Of a stretch of 64,000 bases of DNA, positions 1-7,015 are shown in pieces. This stretch comes from AC-32 sp963821495 (GTDB lineage Bacteria > Actinomycetota > Thermoleophilia > Gaiellales > Gaiellaceae). Positions within the stretch are counted from its first letter, which is position 1. Every line of letters begins with the position of its first letter. Where the stretch lies: contig CAWGEA010000001.1 in assembly GCA_963821495.1 (NCBI GenBank), forward strand, positions 62,001-126,000, in the 5' to 3' direction. The notes below the pieces were generated by a model. It worked only from the letters and a program-made list of their open reading frames with translations, was not told the origin of the DNA and did not search any database. The translations under genes and the position numbers were made by a program.

Positions 1-1
1 C

Positions 2-373
2 GCCCCCTCGGAAGCCGAGCCGGTCAAGCGGGAGCTCTCGCTCGTCGGCACGATCGTGCCGGAGGGGCTGACCCAGGAACAGGCGGATCGGGCTCGCGAG
101 GCCGTGAGGCGCCAGCTGCAGACCTTCGCGCGCGAGCTCGTCTCCTCGCTCCAGTTCTACCAGAACCAGCCCAACTCCCTGGGCATCGGCGAGATCGTGA
201 TCACAGGCGGCACCGCGCACCTCGGCGGCGTCGCCGACGAGCTCCAGCGGCTGATCGGCGTCCGCGTCGCGGTCGGCGACCCGCTGCTGCGCGTGAAGCT
301 CGGGAAGAAGCTCGGCGAGGCCGAGCAGCTCGGTTCGCTCGCGGTTGCGATCGGCCTCGGGATCGAGGACTGA
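2..373 (+). CDS. pilM: Type IV pilus assembly protein PilM, C-terminal part (truncated by window edge)
   Basis: This is the C-terminal 123 codons of a PilM-type, actin-like ATPase fold protein; the N-terminus lies outside the window. PilM is the cytoplasmic partner that binds the N-terminal tail of PilN. The visible part has the ELVSSLQFYQ helix and an IVITGGTAHLGGV segment, which is the typical nucleotide-binding glycine motif near the end of PilM/FtsA-like proteins. It ends with TGA one base before the pilN start, so the two genes are coupled. The assignment rests on these motifs and on the following pilN and pilO genes. Confidence 0.85.
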   Translation, partial: APSEAEPVKRELSLVGTIVPEGLTQEQADRAREAVRRQLQTFARELVSSLQFYQNQPNSLGIGEIVITGGTAHLGGVADELQRLIGVRVAVGDPLLRVKLGKKLGEAEQLGSLAVAIGLGIED

Positions 374-374
374 C

Positions 375-1001
375 GTGCGCGCGATCAACCTGCTCCCGAG
401 GGACGATGCCCGCCGCGGCCGGCCGCCGAAGCCGCAGTGGCTGGTGCTCGTGCCGGTCGTGCTGGCGGTGCTGATGACCGCCGTGATGTCGGCGCTCTTC
501 CTCTCGGCGAGCGGCAAGGCGAAGGACAAGCAGGCCGAGCTCACGAGCCTGCAGGACGAGCTGCACGCGATCCCGACCCCGGACGCGGCGAAGGTGAAGA
601 CGCAGTCGGCGCTCGCGGCCGACAAGCAGGCGCGCGTGACGGCCTTGAGCGCAGCGCTCTCGCGTCGTGTCGCCTGGGACCGCGTCTTCCGCGAGCTCTC
701 GCTCGTGCTGCCGGACGACGTCTGGCTGGCGACGATCTCGGCGAAGGCGCCGGTGCCCTCGTCGGCCGCGATCGCGCCGCCGCCCGCCGCGGCCGGCTCG
801 GTGCCCGCGGCCACCCAGTTCACGCTCGACGGTTTCACGTACTCGCACGCCGCCGTCGCACGACTGCTGTCGCGGCTGGCAGTCGTGCCCGATCTCGTCA
901 ACGTCCAGCTGCAGCAGAGCACGCGCACGAAGCTCGGCGCGGCGAACGCGGTGCACTTCACGATCGCCGCCGACGTGCGCCGGCCGGGAGGCGGCCAGTG
1001 A
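375..1001 (+). CDS. pilN: Type IV pilus assembly protein PilN
   Basis: A 208-residue bitopic inner-membrane protein. It begins with the diagnostic INLLPRDD motif (residues 4-11), the PilN tail that docks on PilM. One membrane helix follows at about residues 23-45, then a coiled-coil stretch and a periplasmic-type alpha/beta domain. The GTG at 375 is chosen because it places the INLLP motif at the very N-terminus and follows the pilM stop by one base; an upstream in-frame start would only add residues read from pilM sequence. The stop overlaps the pilO start (GTGA). Confidence 0.88.
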   Translation: MRAINLLPRDDARRGRPPKPQWLVLVPVVLAVLMTAVMSALFLSASGKAKDKQAELTSLQDELHAIPTPDAAKVKTQSALAADKQARVTALSAALSRRVAWDRVFRELSLVLPDDVWLATISAKAPVPSSAAIAPPPAAAGSVPAATQFTLDGFTYSHAAVARLLSRLAVVPDLVNVQLQQSTRTKLGAANAVHFTIAADVRRPGGGQ

Positions 1002-1714
1002 AGCGCGGGCTCTCGCAGCCGGTCGTGATCGTGCTGATCGTGCTCGGCTTCCTCGTCGCCGGGGCCGGCGGCTGGTTCCTCCTGATCGGCCCGCAGCGCT
1101 CGAAGGCGGCCGACCTCGACCGCCAGATCGCGGATACGCACAGCGCGATCGACGCTGCCCAGGCGTTGACCCTCGAGGCGAAGAAGGGCGCGAAGATCCG
1201 GGTCGCCGACCTCTACCGGCTGACGAAGGCGATGCCGGACCAGGTCGACATGGCCGGGATCCTGCTCGAGCTGAACCAGGTCGCCGCCGCCAGCGGCATC
1301 ACCTTCGAGCAGATCACGCCCTCGACCACGGCGACCCCGATCACGGGCTACCTCGCGATCCCGATCACGGTCGAGTTCCAGGGCAACTTCTACGACCTCT
1401 CGGACTTCCTCTACCGGCTGCGCAACCTCGTGGACGTGCGCCAGGGCACGCTCGACGCGTCCGGCCGTCTGTTCGCGATCGACGAGGTCGACTTCGCCGA
1501 GGCCCCGCCGCCGCCGGGCTTCCCGCAGATCCGCGCGCACCTGATCATCGACGCGTTCGTCTTCGGCACGGGCACCGCGCCGACGGTCGCCCCGGCCGGC
1601 ATCACCGGCGCGGCGGGAGCGACCGGCGCTACCGGCGCCACCGGTGCGAGCGGCGCGGCTCCAACGCCGACCCCGCCGCCCGCGGCTGCGGCCGCGGCAG
1701 GGGCAGGGACGTAG
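998..1714 (+). CDS. pilO: Type IV pilus assembly protein PilO with collagen-like tail
   Basis: A 238-residue protein with one N-terminal membrane helix (about residues 8-28), a coiled coil and a ferredoxin-like domain (DMAGILLELNQVAAASGI, then ITVEFQGNFYDLSDFLYRL), all typical of PilO, the partner of PilN in the alignment complex. The GTG start overlaps the pilN stop by four bases. After about residue 195 the family domain ends and a Gly/Ala/Thr-rich tail (GATGATGATGASG) followed by a proline-rich end appears. That tail is not part of the PilO family and looks like a short collagen-like repeat. Confidence 0.85.
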   Translation: MKRGLSQPVVIVLIVLGFLVAGAGGWFLLIGPQRSKAADLDRQIADTHSAIDAAQALTLEAKKGAKIRVADLYRLTKAMPDQVDMAGILLELNQVAAASGITFEQITPSTTATPITGYLAIPITVEFQGNFYDLSDFLYRLRNLVDVRQGTLDASGRLFAIDEVDFAEAPPPPGFPQIRAHLIIDAFVFGTGTAPTVAPAGITGAAGATGATGATGASGAAPTPTPPPAAAAAAGAGT

Positions 1715-1716
1715 CC

Positions 1717-2490
1717 GTGGCGAAGAAGATCGACCCCAAGGCGAAGGCCAAGCGGCAGAAAATCTATGCCGGCGTCGGCGGCGTGATCCTCCTCGCCGTG
1801 CTCGCGTTCCAGGTCCCGCGGACGATGAAGATGCTGAACCCCCCGGGGGAGGCGTCGGCATCGACGCCCTCGTCCCCGACGCCGTCCTCGAGCTCCCCGA
1901 TCGCCGCCCCTTCGTTGAGCGGGGGCAACGCAACGTCCGGGGCCTCGGCGAGCGGCGGCGACGGCCTCGTCGACAGCGACGCCCTGCCCGCGCCGCAGTC
2001 CGGGCAGCTGCTTGCGTTCGGCCTCTTCCGGACGAAGGACCCGTTCGTGCAGCAGATCAACCTCGGCGGCGCGGCCGCCGCGACCGCCGGGACGACCGGC
2101 CCTGCCGGCACGACCGGCCCCGCCGGCACGACCGGCCCCGCCGGCACGAACGGCGCCGCGGGGACGAAGCCTCTTGCGCCGTCCTCGACCGGCGTGGGCA
2201 GCGGAGGCGGCAGCGCCCCCGCGAGCGCGCCGCCGCCGGCCGCCGCCACGACCGCCGAGATCTCCGTGAACGGCGTCGCGCAGACGGTTCAGGTCGGCGG
2301 CGTCTTCCCCTCGTCTGACCCGTTCTTCAAGCTCGTCGCACTGACGCCGAAGAGCGCGAAGATCTCCATCGCCGGCGGCTCGCTCGCGAACGGCGCGGCC
2401 ACGGTGATGCTGACGAAGGCGAAGCCGCTGACGCTGCAGAACACGAGCGACGGCACGCGCTACGTGCTTCGTTTGCTGTCCGTTTCGTAG
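1717..2490 (+). CDS. PilP-like membrane-anchored pilus protein with Gly-X-Y repeats
   Basis: A 257-residue protein starting at GTG two bases after pilO. It has a basic N-terminus, one membrane helix (about residues 18-34), a long Ser/Pro-rich linker, a motif DPFVQQ, a collagen-like run (TTGPAGTTGPAGTTGPAG, about residues 127-148) and a C-terminal beta domain (VGGVFPSSDPFFKL through YVLRLLSVS). The order pilM-pilN-pilO-X, the single anchor and the terminal beta domain match the position and shape of PilP, but sequence similarity to classical PilP lipoproteins is not obvious and no lipobox is present. Function as an alignment-complex component is inferred. Confidence 0.65.
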   Translation: MAKKIDPKAKAKRQKIYAGVGGVILLAVLAFQVPRTMKMLNPPGEASASTPSSPTPSSSSPIAAPSLSGGNATSGASASGGDGLVDSDALPAPQSGQLLAFGLFRTKDPFVQQINLGGAAAATAGTTGPAGTTGPAGTTGPAGTNGAAGTKPLAPSSTGVGSGGGSAPASAPPPAAATTAEISVNGVAQTVQVGGVFPSSDPFFKLVALTPKSAKISIAGGSLANGAATVMLTKAKPLTLQNTSDGTRYVLRLLSVS

Positions 2491-2555
2491 CGGCGCAGGT
2501 TCGGAAGGCTTGACGAACTAGCGGCTGTGCCGCGCGCTTTCGCCAAACCCTCCTA

Positions 2556-3083
2556 CTAGCCGGTCGACTGGTCGAACGTCGACGCGACGCGAGCGAGCGG
2601 GCGCGCCGAGAGCTTCGACCCGTCACGCACGACCACGGTGACGAGCTTCAGCGCGCGGCCGCCGGTCGGCGTCGTGGTCGTGATGTACGTGTCGACGCGG
2701 TACTGCTTGCGATCGGCGCCGTTCGCGGTGCGGCTCGGCAGGCACTCGTTCGGCAGCGGCGAGCCGCTGCAGCTCGTCGTCGTCTCGCCGGAGGTCGAGT
2801 TCGGGCACGAAGCGCCGAGCGCGCTGTCGCACTTGTACGTGTTGTCGACTGACCCGAGCGAGGTGCCGTCGAGTGCGATCGCGTTGTAGGTCAGCGCGCG
2901 GTAGAGCTCCATCTGCTGGTCGGCGAGCGCCGAGGCCGTCGAGATCCGGCTCGCCCGGTTGAGGGCGAACATGCCGGTGTTGAAGGCAGCAACGACCGCG
3001 AGGATGCCGATGTTCAGCATCACCATCGCCATCAGGAGCTCGATCAGGCCGAAGCCGTGCTCAGTGCGGAGCCGCGCGCGCAC
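2556..3083 (-). CDS. Type IV prepilin-like protein (PilV/GspI-type minor pilin)
   Basis: A 175-residue prepilin. The short positively charged leader ends in G, followed by FGLIELL, the canonical class III signal with the conserved Glu at mature position 5. A hydrophobic helix (LMAMVMLNIGILAVVAAF) then anchors and polymerises the pilin. Four cysteines around residues 84-114 could form disulfides in the globular head. It starts at GTG 3083, seven bases downstream of a GCCGATAC box, so the mRNA is probably leaderless. It is convergent with the pilMNO operon and divergent from pilC, and probably forms the pilus tip or a minor pilin. Confidence 0.85.
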   Translation of the reverse strand: MRARLRTEHGFGLIELLMAMVMLNIGILAVVAAFNTGMFALNRASRISTASALADQQMELYRALTYNAIALDGTSLGSVDNTYKCDSALGASCPNSTSGETTTSCSGSPLPNECLPSRTANGADRKQYRVDTYITTTTPTGGRALKLVTVVVRDGSKLSARPLARVASTFDQSTG

Positions 3084-3090
3084 GACAGCG

Positions 3091-3118
3091 GTATCGGCAG
3101 GCCGCTCCCATACCTCAA
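3091..3118 (-). promoter_or_regulatory. Sigma-28-like promoter of the prepilin gene
   Basis: On the minus strand, TTGAG (3118-3114), a 15-base spacer and GCCGATAC (3098-3091) precede the GTG start at 3083 by seven bases. GCCGATAN is the well-known -10 consensus of the FliA/SigD/WhiG sigma factors. The site is a near mirror image of the pilC promoter on the other strand. Confidence 0.55.
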
Positions 3119-3142
3119 GCGGGCGAATCCCCCTGCCGATAG
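3115..3142 (+). promoter_or_regulatory. Sigma-28-like promoter of pilC
   Basis: TCAAG (3115-3119), 15 bases, then GCCGATAG (3135-3142), ending nine bases before the pilC ATG. It matches the FliA/SigD/WhiG -10 consensus and implies a leaderless pilC transcript. With the divergent copy it forms a perfect 10-bp inverted repeat, TATCGGCAGG (3092-3101) and CCTGCCGATA (3132-3141), so a dimeric regulator site is an alternative reading. Confidence 0.55.
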
Positions 3143-3151
3143 CCCCTAGGT

Positions 3152-4363
3152 ATGGCGGCGTACACCTACAGCGCGATCAACGCTGAGGGTCTGCAACTCG
3201 ACGGCGAGGTTCACGCTCCCGACATCGACGCGGCACGTGAGCAGCTGCGCGTGCGCGGCCTGCTCGCCGAGTTCCTGGAGGAGCTGCCGGCGAGCGGCGA
3301 GGAGAGCGTCCGCACCGTCTTCAAGAAGATCAAGCCGAAGACGCTGCAGATCTTCTCGCGCCAGTTCGCGACGATGATCGAGGCCGGCCTGAACGTCGTC
3401 AGCTCGCTCGTGATCCTCGAGGAGCAGACCGACGACCCGTACTTCGCGCTGGTGATCAAGGAGCTCCGCGCCGACGTCGAGGGCGGCCTGCTGCTCTCGC
3501 AGGCTCTCGCACGCCACCCGAAGATCTTCAGCCGCCTCTACGTTGCGATGGTCGAGGCCGGCGAGGCCGCCGGCATCCTCGACCAGGTGCTCGACCGCGT
3601 CGCGCTCCAGATCGAGAAGGAGACCCAGATCAGACGCCGCGTGAAGAGCGCGATGATGTACCCGACGATGGTGCTGATCTTCGCCACCCTCGTCCTGATC
3701 GGCCTGCTGATGTTCCTCGTGCCGGTCTTCGTGAAGATCTTCGCGCAGCTGAACGGTCAGCTGCCGACCCTGACGCAGTGGGTCGTCGCCGCTTCGGACC
3801 AGCTCCGCCACCACTGGTACATCATCTTCCCGACGATCGGCCTGATGATCTGGGGCATCCGGCGCTTCAAGAAGACCGAGACGGGCCGCCAGCTGTGGGA
3901 CCGGATCAAGCTGCGCATCCCGATGAAGATCGGCGACGTCGTGCTCAAGGTGACGATGGCGCGCTTCTCGCGGACGCTCTCGACGCTCGTCGCGGCGGGC
4001 GTCGACATCATCAAGGCGCTCGAGATCACAGGCCAAACGGCCGGCAACTGGGTGGTCGAGGAAGCCCTCGCCGGCGTGCGCCAGAAAGTGCACCAGGGCG
4101 TACCGATCGCACAACCGCTGATCGAGAACCCGGTCTTCCCGCCGATGGTCAGCCAGATGGTGAAGATCGGCGAGGAGACCGGAGAGCTCGAGAAGATGCT
4201 CGGGAAGATCGCCGACTTCTACGAGGACGAGGTCGACACCGCGATCGCTTCGCTGACCGCGATCATCGAGCCCCTGATGATGATCGGCGTGGGCGCGATG
4301 GTCGGGGTGATCATCATTTCCATGTACCTGCCGATGTTCAAGCTCCTCTCGCTCGTCAAGTAG
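3152..4363 (+). CDS. pilC: Type IV pilus inner-membrane platform protein PilC (GspF family)
   Basis: A 403-residue polytopic protein of the usual GspF/PilC length. The N-terminus (MAAYTYSAINAEG) is typical; two homologous cytoplasmic GspF domains lie at about residues 65-190 and 270-395. Membrane segments are at about residues 168-193, 210-230 and 370-395. The family motif FSRQFATMIEAGLNV is at about residue 67 and its counterpart FSRTLSTLVAAGVDI in the second domain. PilC is the platform on which the PilB/PilT ATPases act; those ATPases are not in the window. The ATG sits nine bases after a GCCGATAG box, so translation is probably leaderless. Confidence 0.93.
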   Translation: MAAYTYSAINAEGLQLDGEVHAPDIDAAREQLRVRGLLAEFLEELPASGEESVRTVFKKIKPKTLQIFSRQFATMIEAGLNVVSSLVILEEQTDDPYFALVIKELRADVEGGLLLSQALARHPKIFSRLYVAMVEAGEAAGILDQVLDRVALQIEKETQIRRRVKSAMMYPTMVLIFATLVLIGLLMFLVPVFVKIFAQLNGQLPTLTQWVVAASDQLRHHWYIIFPTIGLMIWGIRRFKKTETGRQLWDRIKLRIPMKIGDVVLKVTMARFSRTLSTLVAAGVDIIKALEITGQTAGNWVVEEALAGVRQKVHQGVPIAQPLIENPVFPPMVSQMVKIGEETGELEKMLGKIADFYEDEVDTAIASLTAIIEPLMMIGVGAMVGVIIISMYLPMFKLLSLVK

Positions 4364-4422
4364 CGCCGTCGCTCCTCCACTTCTTCCCGCGACCTCCCGA
4401 GCTAGAGTGACGCCCAGAATGG

Positions 4423-4439
4423 TGCTATGCTCCATAGCA
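4423..4439. promoter_or_regulatory. Palindromic operator over the gntR start region
   Basis: TGCTATG-CTC-CATAGCA is a perfect 7-bp inverted repeat with a three-base centre. It overlaps a -10-like TATGCT (4426-4431) and ends two bases before ATG 4442. Its size and symmetry fit an operator for the GntR-family protein encoded directly downstream, which suggests autoregulation. Confidence 0.6.
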
Positions 4440-4441
4440 TC

Positions 4442-4786
4442 ATGATCGGCACCGTCGACCGCGACGACTCGCTGCCCCTGCACGAGCAGGTTGCAGCCGA
4501 GATCCGGCGAGCGATCGCCGAGGGCGAGGCAGGCCCGGGGGACCGGCTCCCACCGGCGCGTGACCTGGCCGCGGTTCTCGGCGTGAACGCGAACACCGTT
4601 CTGCGTGCGCTGCGGATGCTGCGCGACGAGGGCCTGCTCGAGTTCCGCCGCGGCCGCGGTGTGACCGTCGCGGGGACGCCCGAGCACGGCGCCGTTCTTG
4701 CGCGCGCACGCGAGCTCCTGCAGTTCGCGCGCAAGCACGGCTACCGGCCCGAGGAGCTGGCGCGGATGATCGAGCGGCTCGCCTGA
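4442..4786 (+). CDS. GntR-family transcriptional regulator, YtrA-like
   Basis: A 114-residue regulator with the winged helix-turn-helix of the GntR family at about residues 7-75 (LPLHEQVAAEIRRAIAEGE; RLPPARDLAAVLGVNANTVL) and only a short C-terminal helical tail, as in the YtrA subfamily. ATG 4442 is preferred over ATG 4427 because the operator palindrome spans the earlier ATG and a TATGCT -10 box sits 10 bases before 4442, giving a leaderless mRNA. YtrA regulators normally control a neighbouring ABC transporter. Here no intact transporter is present, but a fragment of one lies at 6054-6239. Confidence 0.85.
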   Translation: MIGTVDRDDSLPLHEQVAAEIRRAIAEGEAGPGDRLPPARDLAAVLGVNANTVLRALRMLRDEGLLEFRRGRGVTVAGTPEHGAVLARARELLQFARKHGYRPEELARMIERLA

Positions 4787-4789
4787 GGT

Positions 4790-5356
4790 TCAGGGCGCGA
4801 GCAGTTCCGAGCGCCAGCCCTCGCGCGCGCGCGTGAACCTGAGGCGTTCGTGCAGGCGGTCGTCGCGATGCTGCCAGAGCTCGATCGCCTCCGGTTCGAG
4901 CACGTAGCCACCCCAGCGTTCCGGCCGTGGCGGCTCGCCGTGCGCGAGCTGTCGCTCGAACTCCGCCTCGAGCTCGTCGCGGCTCGCGATCGGCTCACTC
5001 TGGCGCGACGCGGCGGCCGCAGCCCGGGAGCGAGGAGGTCGCGTCTCCCAGTACGCGTCCGACTCCTCGGCCGAGAGCCTGCGCACCGGCCCCTCCACCC
5101 GCACCTGCCGCCCGAGCGGGCGCCAGTAGAAGACGAGCGCGGCCCGCGGGTTCTCTGCGAGCTCTCTCCCCTTGCGGCTCTCGTAGCCCGTGAAGAAGGT
5201 GAAGCCGCGCTCGTCGGCGCTCTTCAGCAGCAGCATCCGCGCGGACGGGCGGCCCTGCGCGTCGGCCGTCGCCAGGGTCATCGCCTCCGGGACCTCCACC
5301 CCGGCCGTGCGCGCCTCGGCGAACCACTCGTGGAAGATCGCGAGCGGATCGCTCAC
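4790..5356 (-). CDS. pdxH: Pyridoxamine 5'-phosphate oxidase
   Basis: An FMN-dependent oxidase that makes pyridoxal 5'-phosphate. The 188-residue product is somewhat shorter than the usual 210-230 because the N-terminal arm is short. Visible family features are RMLLLK and FFTGYESRKGREL (FMN and substrate contacts), VRVEGPVRRLSAEESDAYW, SRQSEPIASRDEL, and the C-terminal half RWGGYVLEPEAIELWQ ending in WRSELLAP. The GTG at 5356 overlaps the stop of the upstream creatininase gene (GTGA), which supports this start and translational coupling; the longer in-frame ORF would run into that gene. Confidence 0.9.
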   Translation of the reverse strand: MSDPLAIFHEWFAEARTAGVEVPEAMTLATADAQGRPSARMLLLKSADERGFTFFTGYESRKGRELAENPRAALVFYWRPLGRQVRVEGPVRRLSAEESDAYWETRPPRSRAAAAASRQSEPIASRDELEAEFERQLAHGEPPRPERWGGYVLEPEAIELWQHRDDRLHERLRFTRAREGWRSELLAP

Positions 5357-6054
5357 CGCCAGCCACTCTCCAACAGCTCGCGCACCTCCTCCACGCCGGC
5401 CTGCCACACGCGAGCGACCTGGTCGTCGGGGAGCTCGTAGGGGCCCGCGAAGACGCCGTCGCCGAGCAGCTCACGCACCTGCTTCGGCCCCGCGACGCGG
5501 TAGGCAACCTCGTCGAGCGGAGGCTTGCGCTCCTGCGGCAGCTCGACGCCCGGCAGGCGCGTCCAGGGGAAGTTCTCGAACCAGTTCGCGTGGCTTGGCT
5601 CCGGGTCGACCTCCTTGGCGGCCGCGTTCACACGCTCGCTCGACCACCAGCTGTGGAAGATCGCCTGCGCGTCGTCGTGCGCCGCGGCCCACTCGCGCAG
5701 CAGCGAGTGGCCGGCGACGTTGCCGCCGTGGCCGTTGACGACCAGGAAGCGGCGGAAGCCCTGGCCGTGGAGCGAGTCCAGCAGGTCGCGCAGCACCGCG
5801 AGGAAGGTCTCGAGGCGCAGCGTCGGGCTGCCCGGATACGACGCAAATGACGGTGTCAGCCCGTAGGCGAGCACAGGCAGCACGAGCACGCCTAGCGGCT
5901 CGGCGGCCTCGGCCGAGACTCGCTCGGCGAGGATGTTGTCGGTCTCGAGCGAGAGGTAGCCGTGCTGCTCGGTCGAGCCGACGGGCAGCACGACGCGGTC
6001 GTTCCGCGAGAGGTACTCCTCGACCTGCATCCAGTTGAGGTCGCGGACACGCAC
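5353..6054 (-). CDS. Creatininase-family metal-dependent amidohydrolase
   Basis: A 233-residue protein with the creatininase signature: PVGSTEQHG (Glu29, His31), an Asp at residue 39 in ETDN, and VVNGHGGN (His109), which are the metal ligands of the family. Family members hydrolyse cyclic or peptide-like amides (creatinine, formamide intermediates, the mycofactocin precursor), so the substrate cannot be named. It starts with GTG overlapping the preceding small ORF stop by one base (TAGTG) and is coupled to pdxH downstream. No mycofactocin genes are nearby. Confidence 0.8.
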   Translation of the reverse strand: MRVRDLNWMQVEEYLSRNDRVVLPVGSTEQHGYLSLETDNILAERVSAEAAEPLGVLVLPVLAYGLTPSFASYPGSPTLRLETFLAVLRDLLDSLHGQGFRRFLVVNGHGGNVAGHSLLREWAAAHDDAQAIFHSWWSSERVNAAAKEVDPEPSHANWFENFPWTRLPGVELPQERKPPLDEVAYRVAGPKQVRELLGDGVFAGPYELPDDQVARVWQAGVEEVRELLESGWR

Positions 6055-6239
6055 TACGACCGCTCCAGCGAGGCGTGCCGGCGGCTGAGGACCTCGAACC
6101 AGCGCAGCAGCGCGTACCCCGCGATCCCGTAAGTCGCGCCCACGACGAGCTCGGCGCCGAGCAGGTCGGCCCTCCGGCGAACGGTGCCGGTGTGCGTCCT
6201 ATAGGTCCGCCGCAGTCCCTCGGCCTCGATCGCAGCCAC
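6054..6239 (-). pseudogene. 61-aa ORF resembling a fused remnant of an ABC transporter (ATPase N-terminus plus permease C-terminus)
   Basis: The first ~23 residues (MAAIEAEGLRRTYRTHTG) look like the start of a DrrA/ABC-2-type ATPase, but the Walker A motif that should follow is absent. The remaining residues (LLGAELVVGATYGIAGYALL, then RWFEVLSRRHASLERS) look like the last membrane helix and tail of an ABC-2 permease. The reading frame is intact, so a deletion seems to have removed most of the ATPase and permease and joined their ends. A TAGGCT -10 box lies seven bases before the GTG. It may still act as a short leader that couples translation into the creatininase gene. Confidence 0.55.
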
Positions 6240-6357
6240 TCGCGAGAGCCTAGCTTCGGACCGAGGCGTCGCTGGCCCCTGAACCCGATCGATGGATCGC
6301 CCACAAGCGAACCGAATAGGACGTTCCGACGCGCGTCCGCTACACTCAGCCGCGCGC

Positions 6358-6431
6358 GGCGGCGTAGCTCAGTTGGTTAGAGCAGCGGAATCATAATCCG
6401 CGTGTCGGAGGTTCGAGTCCTCCCGCCGCTA
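6358..6431 (+). tRNA. tRNA-Met (CAT), elongator type
   Basis: A full cloverleaf: acceptor GGCGGCG/CGCCGCT, D arm GCTC...GAGC, anticodon stem GCGGA/TCCGC with loop ATCATAA (anticodon 6392-6394), T arm GGAGG/CCTCC with loop TTCGAGT, discriminator A. CCA is not encoded. D-arm and loop sequences resemble elongator tRNA-Met more than tRNA-Ile2, which shares the CAT anticodon, and the position before rpmG is the usual one in actinobacteria. A TACACT box at 6341-6346 is the likely -10. Confidence 0.93.
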
Positions 6432-6465
6432 CCTCCTCGAGTACTCGGAGCGTTAAGGGACAACT

Positions 6466-6627
6466 ATGGCAACCGGAGTAAGAGTCGGAATCACGCTCGC
6501 CTGCACCGAGTGCAAGCGGCGTAACTACCAGACGCAGAAGTCGAAGCGGAACTCGCCCGACCGCGTCGAGTTCAAGAAGTACTGCCGCTGGTGCGGCAGG
6601 CACACCCCGCACCGGGAGACCCGCTAG
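6466..6627 (+). CDS. rpmG: Large ribosomal subunit protein bL33
   Basis: A 53-residue protein (starts MATGVRVGITLACTECK). It has the zinc ribbon pairs CTEC (residues 13-16) and CRWC (residues 40-43), so it is the zinc-containing form. It begins the secE-nusG-rplK operon and its TAG overlaps the secE GTG by one base. Confidence 0.95.
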   Translation: MATGVRVGITLACTECKRRNYQTQKSKRNSPDRVEFKKYCRWCGRHTPHRETR

Positions 6628-6971
6628 TGGCACGACAGACCCGTTCCGAGCGCCGCGCCCGCCGCGCAGCGCAGGCCGAGAGCCGCGCCGCGCTCGAGCG
6701 CGGCCCACAGCGTCCGCCGCAGCAGCCGGCGCGGCCGGCGGCGGCGCCGCAGCCGCAGCAGAGCGACGGCCGCCACGTCCCGGGGCAGGGCGGGAAGCGC
6801 TTCATCGGCGAGTCGTGGGCCGAGCTGAAGAAGGTCGACTGGCCCGGCCAGCACCAGCTGATCCAGGGCACGGTTGTCGTCCTGATCGCCTGTCTCGTGA
6901 CGGGCGTGTACCTGTTCCTGGCGGACGAGATCTTCCGGCGCTTCGTCCAGCACGTCCTGCTTGGAGGCTAG
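6627..6971 (+). CDS. secE: Preprotein translocase subunit SecE
   Basis: A 114-residue single-span SecE. The conserved amphipathic segment GESWAELKKVDWPG is followed by the membrane helix (about residues 80-102). The first ~60 residues are a poorly conserved Arg/Gln/Pro-rich tail longer than in most bacteria. It starts at GTG overlapping rpmG and acts with SecY, encoded at 37 kb. Confidence 0.93.
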   Translation: MARQTRSERRARRAAQAESRAALERGPQRPPQQPARPAAAPQPQQSDGRHVPGQGGKRFIGESWAELKKVDWPGQHQLIQGTVVVLIACLVTGVYLFLADEIFRRFVQHVLLGG

Positions 6972-6973
6972 AG

Positions 6974-7015
6974 ATGGCTGGTCCGATGACGATTTGTGGA
7001 AGCGAGGACGCGTAG
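6974..7015 (+). promoter_or_regulatory. Mini-ORF directly before nusG (MAGPMTICGSEDA)
   Basis: A 13-codon ORF fills the gap between secE and nusG and stops with TAG immediately before the TTG of nusG. Its last nine codons (from ATG 6986) match, with 26 of 30 bases identical, a nine-codon ORF placed the same way before rpsH at 34356-34385. It also contains the GAGGA that can act as the nusG ribosome binding site. Termination-reinitiation at the weak TTG start is the likely role. Confidence 0.5.

Noticed and set aside
5353..6054. Creatininase-family protein as mycofactocin peptidase MftE
   Set aside because: No mftA-F genes are nearby and pdxH is the coupled neighbour, so a specific role is not supported.
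6358..6431. tRNA-Ile2 (lysidine-modified CAT) instead of tRNA-Met
   Set aside because: D-arm and anticodon loop fit elongator Met better and the rpmG neighbour is typical, although tRNA-Ile2 cannot be fully excluded without a scoring model.
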